Source: Ceratodon purpureus
Lineage: Eukaryota > Streptophyta > Bryopsida > Pseudoditrichales > Ditrichaceae
Assembly (NCBI GenBank): GCA_014871385.1
Contig: CM026425.1
Location: forward strand, 8,843,243 to 8,907,242
Reading direction: 5' to 3'
DNA: 64,000 nucleotides
The notes beneath the pieces were generated by a model that saw only the letters and a list, made by a program, of their open reading frames with translations, did not search any database and was not told the origin of the DNA. Below are positions 25,312-36,690 of this stretch, one piece after another; the first letter of the stretch is position 1, and each line of letters begins with the position of its first letter. The translations under genes were made by a program, and so were the position numbers.

Positions 25312-26232
25312 TTACGGCATGAAGTAGATGCCGCCGCACTTGCACCGCCAGACCTCGGGATAGTATTCCTGCTGCGTCAGGGCACCGTGAGGACTGCCAA
25401 TGGCCATGTGGATGGGGCTGCATGGATTACACTGCCCGCACTTTCCTTGGCATGTCGGAGCAGACGATCCAACCAGCAATCTGTGCCCGTATATCGATTC
25501 GCCATGATCGTCGCCTTTCACTTGCTTGGAATGCTTGCCCTGCCTGCTCGTTTTCCTGTGAGGTGGGGGGCTTCTATCCTGCAACCCATGTTGTACACAT
25601 TGAGAAAGGTCAGCTCTACTTCGAGTACTTGACACATCGATCTCGAAGATGGATTTTCATACTTGGGTCTTCTGAACTTAAATGCAGCTGTATATACATC
25701 TCTACAAACCCCGAACAATGCTAGTTCTCAACTAAGCGGGCTAGGTAAGATAGTGAGAACAAATCTTCGGCATAGTGTAAGATCTGAAGGGACGCTATCA
25801 ATCACCTGGAACTGGGCGTCATCTTCCAACATCGACCGGCCTCCCACTTCTCCTTTGCTTCCTTGGCACATAGCTGGTGCAGCTGGAACCTGGACTAGAG
25901 GAGGTGTCTGTACCAATGTTGCAGGTGATGTAGCTGAAAAAGGTTCCAAAGGTGGTGTTGTGAGTAACAATTCACCAACCATATGCATATCTCTGTTCTA
26001 AGCAGTCAGTTATTAAATACATTAAAAGCAGCACAAGTTAGCATGTTAATCCCCTTCGTAGAAATAAAACCTTCTTGAAGATATTTTCTTAGAGGTCTAC
26101 TGGCTACTCTGAAGCTGTTCTCTCTCTAACTTAGACCAGTAGAAAGTTACCCGATAGTTGTCTTCCAGCAATAGTTTGTAGAGGATACACGGCCAACAGC
26201 AGTAGCAGAGAACAACAGGTGCCGATTTCCAT
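25312..26232 (-). CDS. EPIDERMAL PATTERNING FACTOR-like secreted peptide, EPFL4/5/6 type (3 exons, 158 aa)
   Basis: Exons on the minus strand are 26232-26151, 25933-25806 and 25578-25312, GT-AG with consistent phases (159 codons including TAA). Residues 1-23 form a signal peptide with a Leu-rich core (SLLLLLAVYPLQ). The middle (residues 28-105) is a variable propeptide. The mature C-terminal domain has Cys113, 117, 120, 123, 149 and 151 in the pattern CxxxCxxCxxC ... CxC. It ends EYYPEVWRCKCGGIYFMP, which closely fits the EPFL4/5/6 (CHALLAH) group rather than the eight-Cys EPF1/2 peptides. Such peptides are secreted ligands of ERECTA-family receptor kinases, usually with TOO MANY MOUTHS, and control stomatal or organ patterning. 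The loop between the two Cys clusters (HMAIGSPHGALTQQ) is the receptor-specificity region. Exon 2 is supported by frame and phase only, so its left boundary is the least certain part. Confidence 0.85.
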
Positions 26233-26287
26233 GTTCGTCACTGTGCCGTTGAATTCCTCCTTTCCCTGTTCTCCTCTAAACTTGAAA

Positions 26288-26295
26288 TATTTATA
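26288..26295 (-). promoter_or_regulatory. Candidate TATA box of the EPFL-like gene
   Basis: TATAAATA on the minus strand, 56 bp upstream of the predicted start codon. Transcription would begin about 25-30 bp downstream of the box, leaving a short leader. This is a sequence match only. Confidence 0.45.
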
Positions 26296-26299
26296 GACT

Positions 26300-28721
26300 A
26301 TGATTGCTCTCTAGAGCAGTTATAATACAGCAACACTTGAGAAGTTCCCTTCGTCTTCCGTTTCATTACCTGGACATTTGAACTAACGAAAAAGACATGC
26401 ACAAGGCTGATTACGTCTATCAATCTAACACTCTGTAAGTTTGGCAGTCCCAATTCCGCAAGCTAGCTGGTCCGTTAGTTCATTCTGGTCTATGTCATAC
26501 CATGCCCACATCTAGCTTTGAAAACCATGAGTCATGTTGTAAGCAGAGACTCCATTTAGCCAGGCTACATCGACCACTGCTCTCCTGGTTAGCGCCACCC
26601 CACCTTCAAACCCAGTTTACTAAGACACAGAACCACAGAATAATGGCAAGCATGAGCATAATCTTAACCAAGATGAAGCAGCTGCTGTAGCTGCCAAGAC
26701 CACCGTGAGGTTTCAGCACAAGGGGATATTTAAAGCAGCTGCTGCACTATATTCACCGTCATCGTCATCATCACCTCCAACGCAGAGTACCTCTAATCGA
26801 GTAAGTCCCAAATTCTAAAGGATTCTCCTCTCTAATGGATAGCCACCGGTCGGTCCAGGTGCAATATGGACATGTATAATCTAGTAGTGTGCAGGACCAC
26901 AATTGGTATGAGTCAGTACTTCTCCCCGGCCAGGCCGTTGCCTGCTTACTGCACACCCCCAAATTTTCCGACCAGATGATGATCTAATTTTCCAGCTCAC
27001 TCCAATGGATTGCCGTTTCGCACCCCCTAGATCTCTAAACCCCTCTGTAACCCCTCTCTTCACTCATTACCTCCTGGTACAATACTCTCCCCATGAGCTC
27101 CCAAGCTGTGATTGATCATTCCTCCTTCGTCGTTGCACCAAGGCCCATCTGCTCCTCCACGTCCCGATACAAGCTGCTTCATGCACCGGTACTACACCAC
27201 CCAGCTAGCTCACCCATCAATAACTTACAGTGAGCTAGCTGCTTGCAGGCAGGGCTGCTCAGTTGAAGAGGGAGTGTACCGTCACTTATGGGACTTCCTC
27301 TGACATCGCACACTCCAACTCTAATCGTCTATGCTGTTGCAGGGGTACCTTCCAGTCAAACTCCATGGGTGTCACTTCCCTTGTATGTGGAAAACAATGC
27401 TCCTTTCTTCCTCTTTTTAAACCTTCTACTTCTACCTCCAATGTCCATCTCCAGGATGGGTGGCCACTGGCCTGCTACTACACTCCTGAACATGGTAAAA
27501 GTTACTTACTTTGAGTGTAGATAGGATTTGGAATTTGAGTCAAATCACCTTGATACTTGCTGGTCGGGAGGGGGCACAATGTCACACATCAGAGTATGGG
27601 TCCTCTTGGTAAGAACCATATGCCACTGAATCGCTGTCATGTGCCTGGGAGACCAAATGCACAGAAATTCCAAATTCATATTCAGAGATGCATGGGAGCT
27701 TGGTTTTGGTGATTGAATTGCCAAAAACTTCCTTCAACTGGTTGTCTAGTGCTGCATGCAAAATTAAAGCATGTTCCAATTTACTTATGATTCCAACTTC
27801 CCATTTGCTCCTTGAAGCGTAAGAGATTGTAGTGCTTTCAACAAGTCATCAGATTAGTGTTTCAAATTGTGCACATTAACCTGTTTTGAAACATATCATC
27901 ATGTCCAATTTCAAGGCAAGTAAGGGGAGGCCTTTTAGAACCAAGACAGAAAATCTTCTTCCCTGAAGTTCCAAAAGCCAACAGTATGCATGATGGAGAT
28001 ATTACCATAGGTGTACATTTATCTATGTCTCGAATCCCGGTGACTCTGCACTCAGCCTAGTCTGTAGATTTCCATCATTGCATTGTGGACAAGTACATGC
28101 AGTTCATGGTCTGTTGGGCCCATCAAGATTTCCATCCACATTGAAGTTCAAGTTTTTGCTAAAACTCTCTGCAATGGAATTCTCATTTGATTTGTTTCAA
28201 AAAAACAAAGCAACTTTAAAAGGAGAGCGAAGAAAAGATAGGAAGGAAAAAAAGTTTTACAAACAGAACCAAAGTTCTGGCACTTAGCTCCAGACTCCAG
28301 ACTCCAGTAACTTTATAGCCTTGGTTTTCCTGATGTAAGTCATTGACTTTAGGTTACATGACACCAACTGTATATAATATACATGAAAAAGGCCCACTGA
28401 TAATTCTACTGTATACATTGTACAGTAACTTAATAATATGTTAAATCTGTATGATAGACTGTAAATACTGTACAGTAAAAGGGCACCGTGTATATAGTAG
28501 ATGGAAAAGGGGCACTGTTAATTAGAGTCTGAAATGTACTGGAATATCACAGCAGTATATTAAAGAAAAGAGATGAAAATGGCCCCAGCACCTCCGACAA
28601 TGAGCCGGGTGATTTACATGACACAGTGACAATTTGGATGTCAGAACCTGTAATTTAAATTGCCTTTTCCACACTACTAACTGCAGTACCGTCTGAGTAG
28701 ACATAAATTAACCTTTTTAAC
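26300..28721. other. Upstream flank of the EPFL-like gene, no further gene seen
   Basis: Moderate GC content to about 27.5 kb, with several short open frames on both strands but none with a domain or a splice-supported extension. Long promoters are usual for patterning genes, so part may be regulatory. From 27.5 kb the DNA becomes AT-rich. Confidence 0.4.
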
Positions 28722-30117
28722 GTACAGTGGCCTCTAGAAAGTAAGGTAACCCCATGACCCTATTGCCTATCTGAGCTCAATTTTATAAAGCACCATGGAG
28801 CAATTGTAACAAGGTATTGTTACAGAAATCCGAGCAAATTTCAGGTTTGCATGGTTAGGTCTGTGATATAATTTCTGATAAATTTTGAATGCTCCGCAAA
28901 GCTGGTGCAAAAGCATCCCCAAAAAATACATTTTTTGAGCATTTCTATAATTTTCTATGAATTTTTAAACCTGGAAGCATAGGGTGGCTACGAATCGTCC
29001 ATAGAATCTTTGTTTTCTTGAGAGGTTGGATTCTGAAAATAGTGCACTTATTGCACCAATGAAAAGCATTGAACTGTCTAGACATGAAAATAATTAAGAA
29101 CTTTTTTGGAAATTATTCTTGGAAATTAAGTGGTTTAGGGTAGAATGTCTTTAAACCACCAACTTAAGCATTTTGGTATAGGTGTGGCGGTGCTATGTAT
29201 TTTCTGAAATTTTTTATCGAAGGCAGAACAAGAATGATGCTGAAGGCAGTTTTTTCCAAAATTAAATAGCAAAAAATCAATTTATTATGAATTTTGTAAA
29301 TGAAAAATGTCCAAAATCTAGAAGCAATGAGGAGGTTCTTCTTGGTTACCACCAAACCTCTACTAGTTGTTGGTCATGGTTGAACCTTAAAACCTTGAAT
29401 CAATGAGTCCGAAAATCTATCCAATTAATCCAATCAGCTCTTTTAAATAGCATAAAATAATATTTTGTAGTTCCAAATATCTAACATGACAAGAGCAATA
29501 AAAGATTCAGAGCATGGACAGTTGGAGGGGTGGACTACTCGTTGGTTTTGGGGGTGATCGGTTTAAAGATATTTTACCGTAGAGGACAAAGCTCTCCAAT
29601 CCTAGAGGTCAATTTAAGATTCTGCACAGTTTTCTGCACCACTACCTTAAATAATGAGTTTTGTGATGTGATGTGATGGAGAATAATTTCATTGATATTT
29701 GACTTGAAATGGATAAGGTAGTGGGACCAATTTGCCAGCGGATCCTATTCACGATCCTATTGTTTGGAGGCTGGGTGTCAGAAACCAATCACTCTAGTTT
29801 GAGAAAGTGTCTAAGAGTAAACTAATTATGTCTGTGCTTGGAAAATTTGATAGCTTCTAATTGGTGCAAAAGATTTCTATTTTTAGAATCCAACTTCTCA
29901 TGAAAACCAGGACTCTGATGAGCGATTGATTACCAATCTAGGGTTTTGAACTTAAAAATTCATAGAAATTTGTAGAAATGCTCAAAATATTTTTCTATTT
30001 TTTTTGGGATGCCTTTGCAATAGCTTTGTCGACCATCCAAAAATTATAATTTTTTTCTTTCATAAGATTAAGTATGCAAATTTGAAATTCATTTTGAAAT
30101 TGGTCCCACTACCTTAC
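28722..30117. mobile_element. Large imperfect inverted repeat, probable foldback or Tc1/mariner-like element
   Basis: About 28,740-29,080 and 29,790-30,117 are related in opposite orientation over roughly 200-330 bp. Shared blocks are GTAAGGTA at the outer ends, TTTGAGCATTTCTA, TCTATGAATTTTTAA and TTGGATTCT followed by TTGCACCAAT. The outer left side reads TACAGTGGCCTCTAGAAAG. A diverged inverted match to that (CTTTCTAGAGGTC) lies far away at 33,270-33,285, so the original element may have been larger and later invaded by the TTAA elements B and C. No transposase is visible. Confidence 0.5.
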
Positions 30118-30991
30118 AAATGCTGCATACTTTTGCTGTAAACCTTAATTCATTAGTTTTATCTCATTGTAATCTGTAGTGGGCTTGGAGAATCTACACT
30201 TTATGGTGATTTTTTCTTAAAGCTATCTCTACTAAAATTAGTGATATTATTTATAATATTTGTTTGTATAAATGCAAGCATGCTTTAATCAAATAAGAGT
30301 TGACTAAACCTAGATATAATCTAACCTTAGAAAGTTTGATTAGAAGATTGTAGTATGTCTTTGAACTATATAATGTATAGTCAAAAATGAGATTTTGCAG
30401 TGTGTATGACTTCAAAGTTGAATAAAGTATAAGTCAATTTTTCCAAAAATGAAAGTAACTAAATCCTACGATGACCTATGTCAATACTATATTGCTGCAA
30501 TCTTCTATATCAAGAACATGCTCATTGTGAATTTTATAAATAAGAGTAACTTATTGAAATATGAATTTCAACAAAATTTATACTTTTGAAAGTCAAAAGA
30601 ATCAGTGCTTTTGTTTGATCAAGATCTTAATACATCAACTGCTGGAATATGAATAATATAAGACAATCTATGAATAATAAAATAAGTTAGCAAACTTTCA
30701 AACACAACAAGTACCACATGGTGCATGTGTTGTATTTGTAGTTGTTTTATATATTTTAAGAGTTTGAGATACTTTTGTATTTTCTTCATAAGTATTTTCA
30801 TAATTACACAACTCCAAATTAAAATTTTATTTTTTTAACCTCTAAGATTGAAAATCCAATTCTTTACAATTATTTTGTTATTTGGACAATTCCACAAGCA
30901 CAATGTGGTTGAATGGGTTATATAGGATTAAACTTGTTGAAAACAATGTTGTTGTTTTTTGACGTTGAAAGAACAAGACATCAGATGTAAG
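30118..30991. other. AT-rich spacer
   Basis: No gene, tRNA or clear repeat was recognised in this AT-rich stretch. Confidence 0.4.
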
Positions 30992-31860
30992 TTAACCCCT
31001 AAAGGACAATCATCCACATTTGGGCTTTTTTGGAATTTGGGCATGTACCTATGAATGCAATTTACATCGGAATTTTCTGAAATTTTTATTGAAGGTGGGC
31101 CGTTCGGAGATCTTCGTGTGGGTATTTTTATTTTTCATTTCCGACATCAGGATCAAAAGTTATGAAGGTTTAAGTGTCAAACGCTGCTCGCAGGGCAGCT
31201 GCTGAACCACTGTGAATGCAGCAAATTCTGCCCAAAACTGCCCAAAACTGCCCAAAATTGCGAAAATCTGCGAAAATCTGCCCAAAGACGAAACTTTGAA
31301 ATTCCACCAAAAATTGAGATTTTGATATTTTTCAAAAATAAAAATTTCTGTGTATAAATAAGGCAGTAGAGCATGTTCCCACCGTTCGGATTTTTAATCC
31401 AAATTTTTTTCATATGCTATTTTTAATGTTAAAAAAAGGCATTTGTTTGTGAATTTCAGTATACCCCCTAGCAAAAAATGATTTTTTTGGCAACCTTCCA
31501 CAACTTTTTTGAATATGAATTTTTCAATACAAATAGCTAACTCAGTCTTCTTTGATGTGCATCAAATCCGCCAAAATCCATGATGCAAAAAAATGGTTTT
31601 TTGGGCCTTCAAAACTCTGCTGTTCCTTTTTTGCGCAGGGAAAAAAAACTTGATTTTCAACTTTGAACGTTATGATCTTGCAATTGGTGAGGAATGAGTG
31701 TGTAAGATTTGGTGGACATGTAGACATAGAAGTTAGCTACAAGATCTTATGGTTAGATGTACTAATTATGACCCCAACTTAGCAAAATCCACCTTGATTT
31801 GAAGAAGGGCTGTTTTCAGGCAGTTTTGATGAAAAATACCCTCAGAACTTTAGGGGTTAA
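30992..31860. mobile_element. TTAA-flanked non-autonomous DNA element B (869 bp)
   Basis: The left end is TTAA then CCCCTAAAGGACAATC; the right end is ACTTTAGGGG then TTAA. The terminal inverted repeat is CCCCTAAAG. The interior carries repeated CTGCCCAAAA and TGCGAAAATC blocks (31,230-31,285). Towards the right end is an inverted copy of the dispersed block GCAAGATCATAACGTT. Outer flanking bases (G left, A right) differ from those of elements A and C, which places the boundary at TTAA. No transposase frame is present. Confidence 0.7.
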
Positions 31861-32155
31861 AGTCCATGCTGTTTGGAAGAGATTCGAGAATATCAATGAC
31901 AATGTTAAACAAACTGGTTGCAAGCATTTATACATGAAGTTTGTCATTCATGTTAAAGGAGGTAGTAAATACCCAAACACCATAGCAGGTTTGTCACCTC
32001 CCGTACAAATATTATTTTTTTGAAAAACTAAGGTTCACCTTCAGAAAAATGAATTTTAAAAAAAAAAAATTGTAGCAAAAAAAATCACCAAAAATCATCT
32101 CAAATAACTTAGAAATAACAAAATATTTCATAAATTAATTTCTTCTATTCCCTTT

Positions 32156-32992
32156 TTAACCCCTAAGCATCAACTCAACAAAATGGTATGATTTAGGGTC
32201 ATGTCAGGCTCCTCATAAGTCAATTTTTATAGGATGAAGCTGTAATTTTGGCATTGTATAGACAATTATCATATCTTTCTAACAAGACCATTCATACTTC
32301 ACAATTCCTCATACTTTAGTAGACATTTGCAGTCAAAGTTTGAAAACACTACAACGGCATACTAAAATCTGCCCAAAATTGCAGTATATGCTCAAAATCT
32401 GCCTAAAATTAATTAGATAACATAAACTTCAAAAATTCACCAAAAATTGAGAGTTTACTTTTTTTAAAGTTTTGTTTTTTTTACATGTAAATAAAATTGG
32501 AATGCATGATCTCATTGCTCGGATTTTCAATATGATATTTCTCCATGTGTCTTTTTTACTATCATAGACCAGTCTTTGTATTTGAATTTAAGCATACCTC
32601 CATGTGAAAAATCAAGCATTTCTTTAGGTCTTATAGGTCGTATGAAGGAAAAAAGTGCATGGACATATTCCTAACCCACCTAAGAATAAGAATTTGAAGA
32701 GCCTTACCTCAGATTTGCTTTTGAAATTGGTTTTTTTGGCTCACAAAACACTTCAAACCCATTTTGCAACATGGGAAAAACTTTTTTTCCAACTTTGAAC
32801 ATTATGATCTCACAAACGGTAAGGATTTTGAATCTAAGATTTGGGGTACGTATAAATGTACAAGTAAGGTACTAGATCCTACAATTATTCCCCTCAAAAT
32901 ACATCAAAACTTGAAAACTTACACCTTGTATTAAAAGAGTCCAATTTTAAGGGTTTTTGGCACTTTTGAGGCCTTTCAACTTTAGGGGTTAA
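32156..32992. mobile_element. TTAA-flanked non-autonomous DNA element C (837 bp)
   Basis: The left end is TTAA then CCCCTAAGC; the right end is ACTTTAGGGG then TTAA. The interior is colinear with element B although diverged: CTGCCCAAAATTG, CACCAAAAATTGAGA, then GCTCGGATTTT, and later an inverted block ACATTATGATCTCACAA. This shows that B and C are copies of one element. There is no coding capacity. The two insertions are only about 300 bp apart and lie in the same orientation. Confidence 0.7.
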
Positions 32993-34689
32993 TCTTTGTA
33001 ATTTTCTAATCTTTACAATTTTAATTTAAAAAATCGTTTTTGCACAAACCTACTGTGGTGCTACCATAGTGGTAGATGTAATTAATTAGTCCAGCTTCGA
33101 GCCTCTAATTATGGTTCAAGATGATTATATTGAAAGATTTATGCTTTTACAGGTCTAGTACTTTCTAGCTATGCATCTTTGGTCTATTTTTTTACTTACT
33201 TATTTATTTAATTTATTTCCAGTTGTCTGCACAAACTATGTGCATGAACTATGTAGGGGCTACCTTACTTTCTAGAGGTCTTATGCAGCACTGATCAAGA
33301 TGTGAAGCGGCTTCATCCTCAGATTGCCTTGAAAGGGTAGCTTAGGTCCCATTTGGCTTAGGGGGCCTTTGATTGAAGATGGGCATGTCTCCAAGCTCTT
33401 TTCAATCACATTGTCCCCCTCTGGTAGCTTAGAGAATGCTCATGCAGCAGTTTGCACAGTCAATACTGATGCACCCATTTGTACATCTCAATTGTACTTA
33501 AACCGGGGTATGGCCTGTGTCATTTTTAACCCTAATTTTGTGAGGGCTCTCCACCACTCTTGGATCTCTCTTCCAATGGCATGAGTAGTCAAGCTTCTTT
33601 TGATCTCTGAGTAGAGTAACTTGAAGTAACTCCTTGTCTACACTCTCAAACTTTTACTTCAATTGGTAACTCTCTCTTCGTATGATGGTCAAATCACTTT
33701 CATTAAAACCAAATTTTCTTCTTTATGTCACACCAAAATCACTGAATTTTTTTCTTTTTCATGCATGGAGTAAGAGAACCTTAACAAAATCTTTTCGTAT
33801 CTCCAACCATAGAATTTTGTCTAAGACTACAAGAAAAACATGAATAAAAAGTTTCATATAATTTTACTAAATAGATTAGAAGATTAGAGGGTTCGAAGTG
33901 AAAAGAAAAGCTCTTTCTAACTTATTTAACAAGGTCAACAAGTTTGACTTTTCTTTGTGCCAAATTTTTGCACTTCAATTTTTTTTATCATTACATTTTT
34001 TGTGATACTAGCTTCTTACACAACAAATTTAAGTCGTAATGAAGGGGTGTTGCGTCATGAAAGAAATCTTCTGTATGACGTAGGTGCATGTCACAGGAAT
34101 AGTATTTTTATTTTATATTGAACTAAATTTCTGAGAGAACTGAAGTAAACAACTTTGCGTAAAGTAGAGGCCCCAAAAAATATTCAAATTTTAAAAGTAA
34201 AGAAGTAATGGGTTTTTTTAAAATAAGATGTGAACTCTAGTTTTTATATCACAAAGAAATTTTTTTATACCTTCTTTGATAGAGCGAGAACATTTAATTT
34301 TTCATTAAATAAATTTATTTACTGTAAACAAGTTTATGTTCCAACAATCTTAAAAAGGTCATGATTTTTACTTGTTTACAAAATTCTAGAGGTAGTAGAA
34401 ACTTGTAGCAAAAGAAATTGGATATGACCAAGGTCGACAAAAAACTACTTTGGATACCATAAAATTGTTTCTTTGCATTTAGTGTGAAAAAAATTCAAAA
34501 AATCATATTCTAGAAAAAACACTAACATAAAACATTTTACTTTAAAAAAAAAAAAATCTTGATAAAAATTAGAATTGTAGAAAGCTATTCAAAATCACTA
34601 AAATTCAACTTCAATACAATGGTATTCACTAATTTGAAAAATCACTAGTATCAAAATTATTATATCAGTATTATTTCAAAAGCTTAATC

Positions 34690-34747
<58 letters not shown>

Positions 34748-35240
34748 TATGTTTGATATTAAACTAGCTATCATTTTTATTAGATCTTATCAGACCTTTA
34801 TTATAATTTTTAAAGAATCAAAGAATTAAATAAACCACTTCAATTTAAGTAGCCTATAATACCATCTTAGCCTGAATAATATACCATGATAATTATAATA
34901 TGTTATGATGTTAATTTTGAATATGATTTTCTAAATTATTATGTGGATGTAGGAAATCACATGAGTTTAGTGGAAATGTTTTTATGTTTTTTAATGGACT
35001 TATAGAAAAATAGTTATCCTCATTTAAGTCATTTTTCCTTGAACTCCATGGGTTTTTTAATACAACTAATTAATAATTCTTTTGACATCGAAATTTAAAT
35101 AAATAAAACATGTGGTGCATGAAGGAAGAATTTCATTCCACAAGGACGCAAAAGTTTAGGGGTTACAGTGTGAATCCTTTAGACAACTATTATATCTGTC
35201 TTTAGGAAATTGTTCAAAAATTCATCACTTATTCATTCTA
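32993..35240. other. AT-rich region with dispersed repeats
   Basis: No gene. About 33,525-33,630 is related to 6,105-6,220 (CCTAATTTTGTGA, then a CTCCACCACTCTTGG-like block, then AAGCTTCTTTTGA). A lone TTTAGGGGTTAC near 35,155 resembles a TTAA-family right end. The rest is AT-rich and featureless. Confidence 0.4.
34693..34743. repeat. (TA)n microsatellite
   Basis: About 25 uninterrupted TA dinucleotide units. Confidence 0.95.
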
Positions 35241-35359
35241 ATGTATTTGAAGCATATTTGAAGATGTCCATATAATGTATTTGAAGCATATTTGAAGATG
35301 TCCATATAATGTATTTGAAGCATATTTGAAGATGTCCATATAATGTATTTGAAGCATGT
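35241..35359. repeat. 34-bp tandem repeat, 3.5 copies
   Basis: The unit starts ATGTATTTGAAGCATATTTG. Copies are 35,241-35,274, 35,275-35,308 and 35,309-35,342, plus a partial copy to 35,359. The full copies appear identical, so the expansion is recent. It lies just outside the left end of TTAA element D. Confidence 0.9.
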
Positions 35360-35373
35360 TTTTTGTGTGGATA

Positions 35374-35876
35374 TTAACACCTAAAGGACAATTGTCCACA
35401 TATGGGCTTTTTGTACTTATGATGTCAATTTTAAATAAATTTTTTTGAAGATTTTTGTGAATGTTTGCCGTAACGAGAACTTTGAGGGAATCTAAAATTT
35501 TATTAAATCAAATATTTGAGAAAAGAATTTTGCTACTCGAAGTGGATAGTGGGTAATTTGGGCAAGCATGCTAAATACATCTTATACCTTTGAGAAATTT
35601 CCTATAAATATTTAATGTTGTCATTTTTGAGATTTTCAAAAAAAAATTCTTTTATTACAAAATGTTCATTCCACATAAGATCAAAGTTTTCTCTCCGTAT
35701 CGGGCAATGTACCCAAAAAACTTCTTTCCTTCATATAAATCAGAAATTCTTTTTAGGTTTTTACCTTAAAATGAAGGACATCAATCTTGGTAATTATTTT
35801 TATAATTCTTTTAAATTTAGAAATGGCAGTTTTTATGCATTTTTTGGTGAAACATAGTGAAGAAACTATAGGGGTG
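35374..35876. mobile_element. Diverged TTAA-family element D
   Basis: The left end TTAACACCTAAAGGACAATT is followed by TCCACATATGGGCTTTTTG, nearly the same as element B. A degenerate right end ACTATAGGGG then TGAA lies near 35,866-35,876. The interior is AT-rich with no coding frame. The right boundary is uncertain. Confidence 0.45.
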
Positions 35877-36505
35877 AAAACTGAAGACGGTGGATTCTAT
35901 CACAAAAAGGTTGTGGTTCAGTTGCAGTAACCATGGTTGGTTGCCTTGAAGTCATGGCTCTGAGATTTGCTAGTACCGTGGTGGTAATTCCCAAAACATC
36001 AGGCAGTATGTAATAATGAGTGGGGTCTAGTCGAGCGCGTTGATGGTGTTGGGCCTGCCAGTGTACGCAGGTGGGCTGGGCTGCGAGTGGAGCGCAAGTC
36101 CCAATACCGGTACAGCTGCCTCTGAAACTCTGTTTCCCTCCTCTCCTCCCTCGGGCCTCCAGCTGACCCCCCCTCACTCCGCTGCCCCTGCAACCCACTT
36201 GTAAGGACTTAGTACCCCCCTCCCATCATATCAAACGCGTCCGGTTGCTGCACCTCACTCCTTCACATGCCAACAAGAGCCCCTTTCCTAATCAAAACTG
36301 TGATTCAGTAAAGTTGTCATGCTCAGATAATTCCACCTTCCAACTTTCTCAGTATAAACGGCAATAAACGGCATTCCGTATGTACTGTACAGACGCTGTA
36401 ACATTGCAGCTATGTATTTTTGCACTACAAAATGGAAGGAAATTATGTAACAGTGTGAAACTCACTACGACATAAATGTAATAAACGTTTTTTTCAAAAT
36501 GAATC
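35877..36505. other. GC-richer spacer before the tRNA gene
   Basis: A GC-rich patch at 36,030-36,200 yields a 110-codon minus-strand frame (36,198-35,866), Arg/Gly-rich and without domain features. I do not support it as a gene. Confidence 0.4.
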
Positions 36506-36589
36506 TGCTGGCTGTGGGGTTTGAACCCACGCATGCCTACGCATAGGCGATCTTAAGTCGCCCCCCTTAGACCACTCGGGCAAGCCAGC
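36506..36589 (-). tRNA. tRNA-Leu (anticodon UAA)
   Basis: On the minus strand the acceptor stem is GCTGGCT paired with AGCCAGC, with discriminator A. The anticodon stem GGCGA/TCGCC encloses the loop CTTAAGA with anticodon TAA. A long variable arm follows, as expected for class II tRNA-Leu, and the T arm is GTGGG-TTCAAAC-CCCAC. The A-box-like segment (TGCCCGAGTGGTC) and B-box (GGTTCAAACCC) are present. Length is 84 nt with discriminator and without encoded CCA. No intron is seen. It looks intact. Confidence 0.93.
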
Positions 36590-36599
36590 TCATTACATC

Positions 36600-36690
36600 T
36601 TCGCGGTACCCGGAGTCGATCCCACGATCGGTCAGAACCTTGAGCACCGAGGAGTCGAACTCACGATCGATGACTACCGTTTCTCAGCAA
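36600..36690 (-). repeat. Two tRNA T-arm-like segments upstream of tRNA-Leu
   Basis: On the minus strand, GATCGTGAGTTCGACTCC and GATCGTGGGATCGACTCC lie about 50 bp apart, each with a B-box-like core (GTTCGACTCC or GATCGACTCC). They may be remnants of a tandem tRNA array or of a tRNA-derived element. No full cloverleaf could be built. Confidence 0.35.

Noticed and set aside
35866-36198. 110-codon Arg/Gly-rich minus-strand frame
   Set aside because: A by-product of a local GC-rich patch, with no domain, splice continuation or family resemblance.
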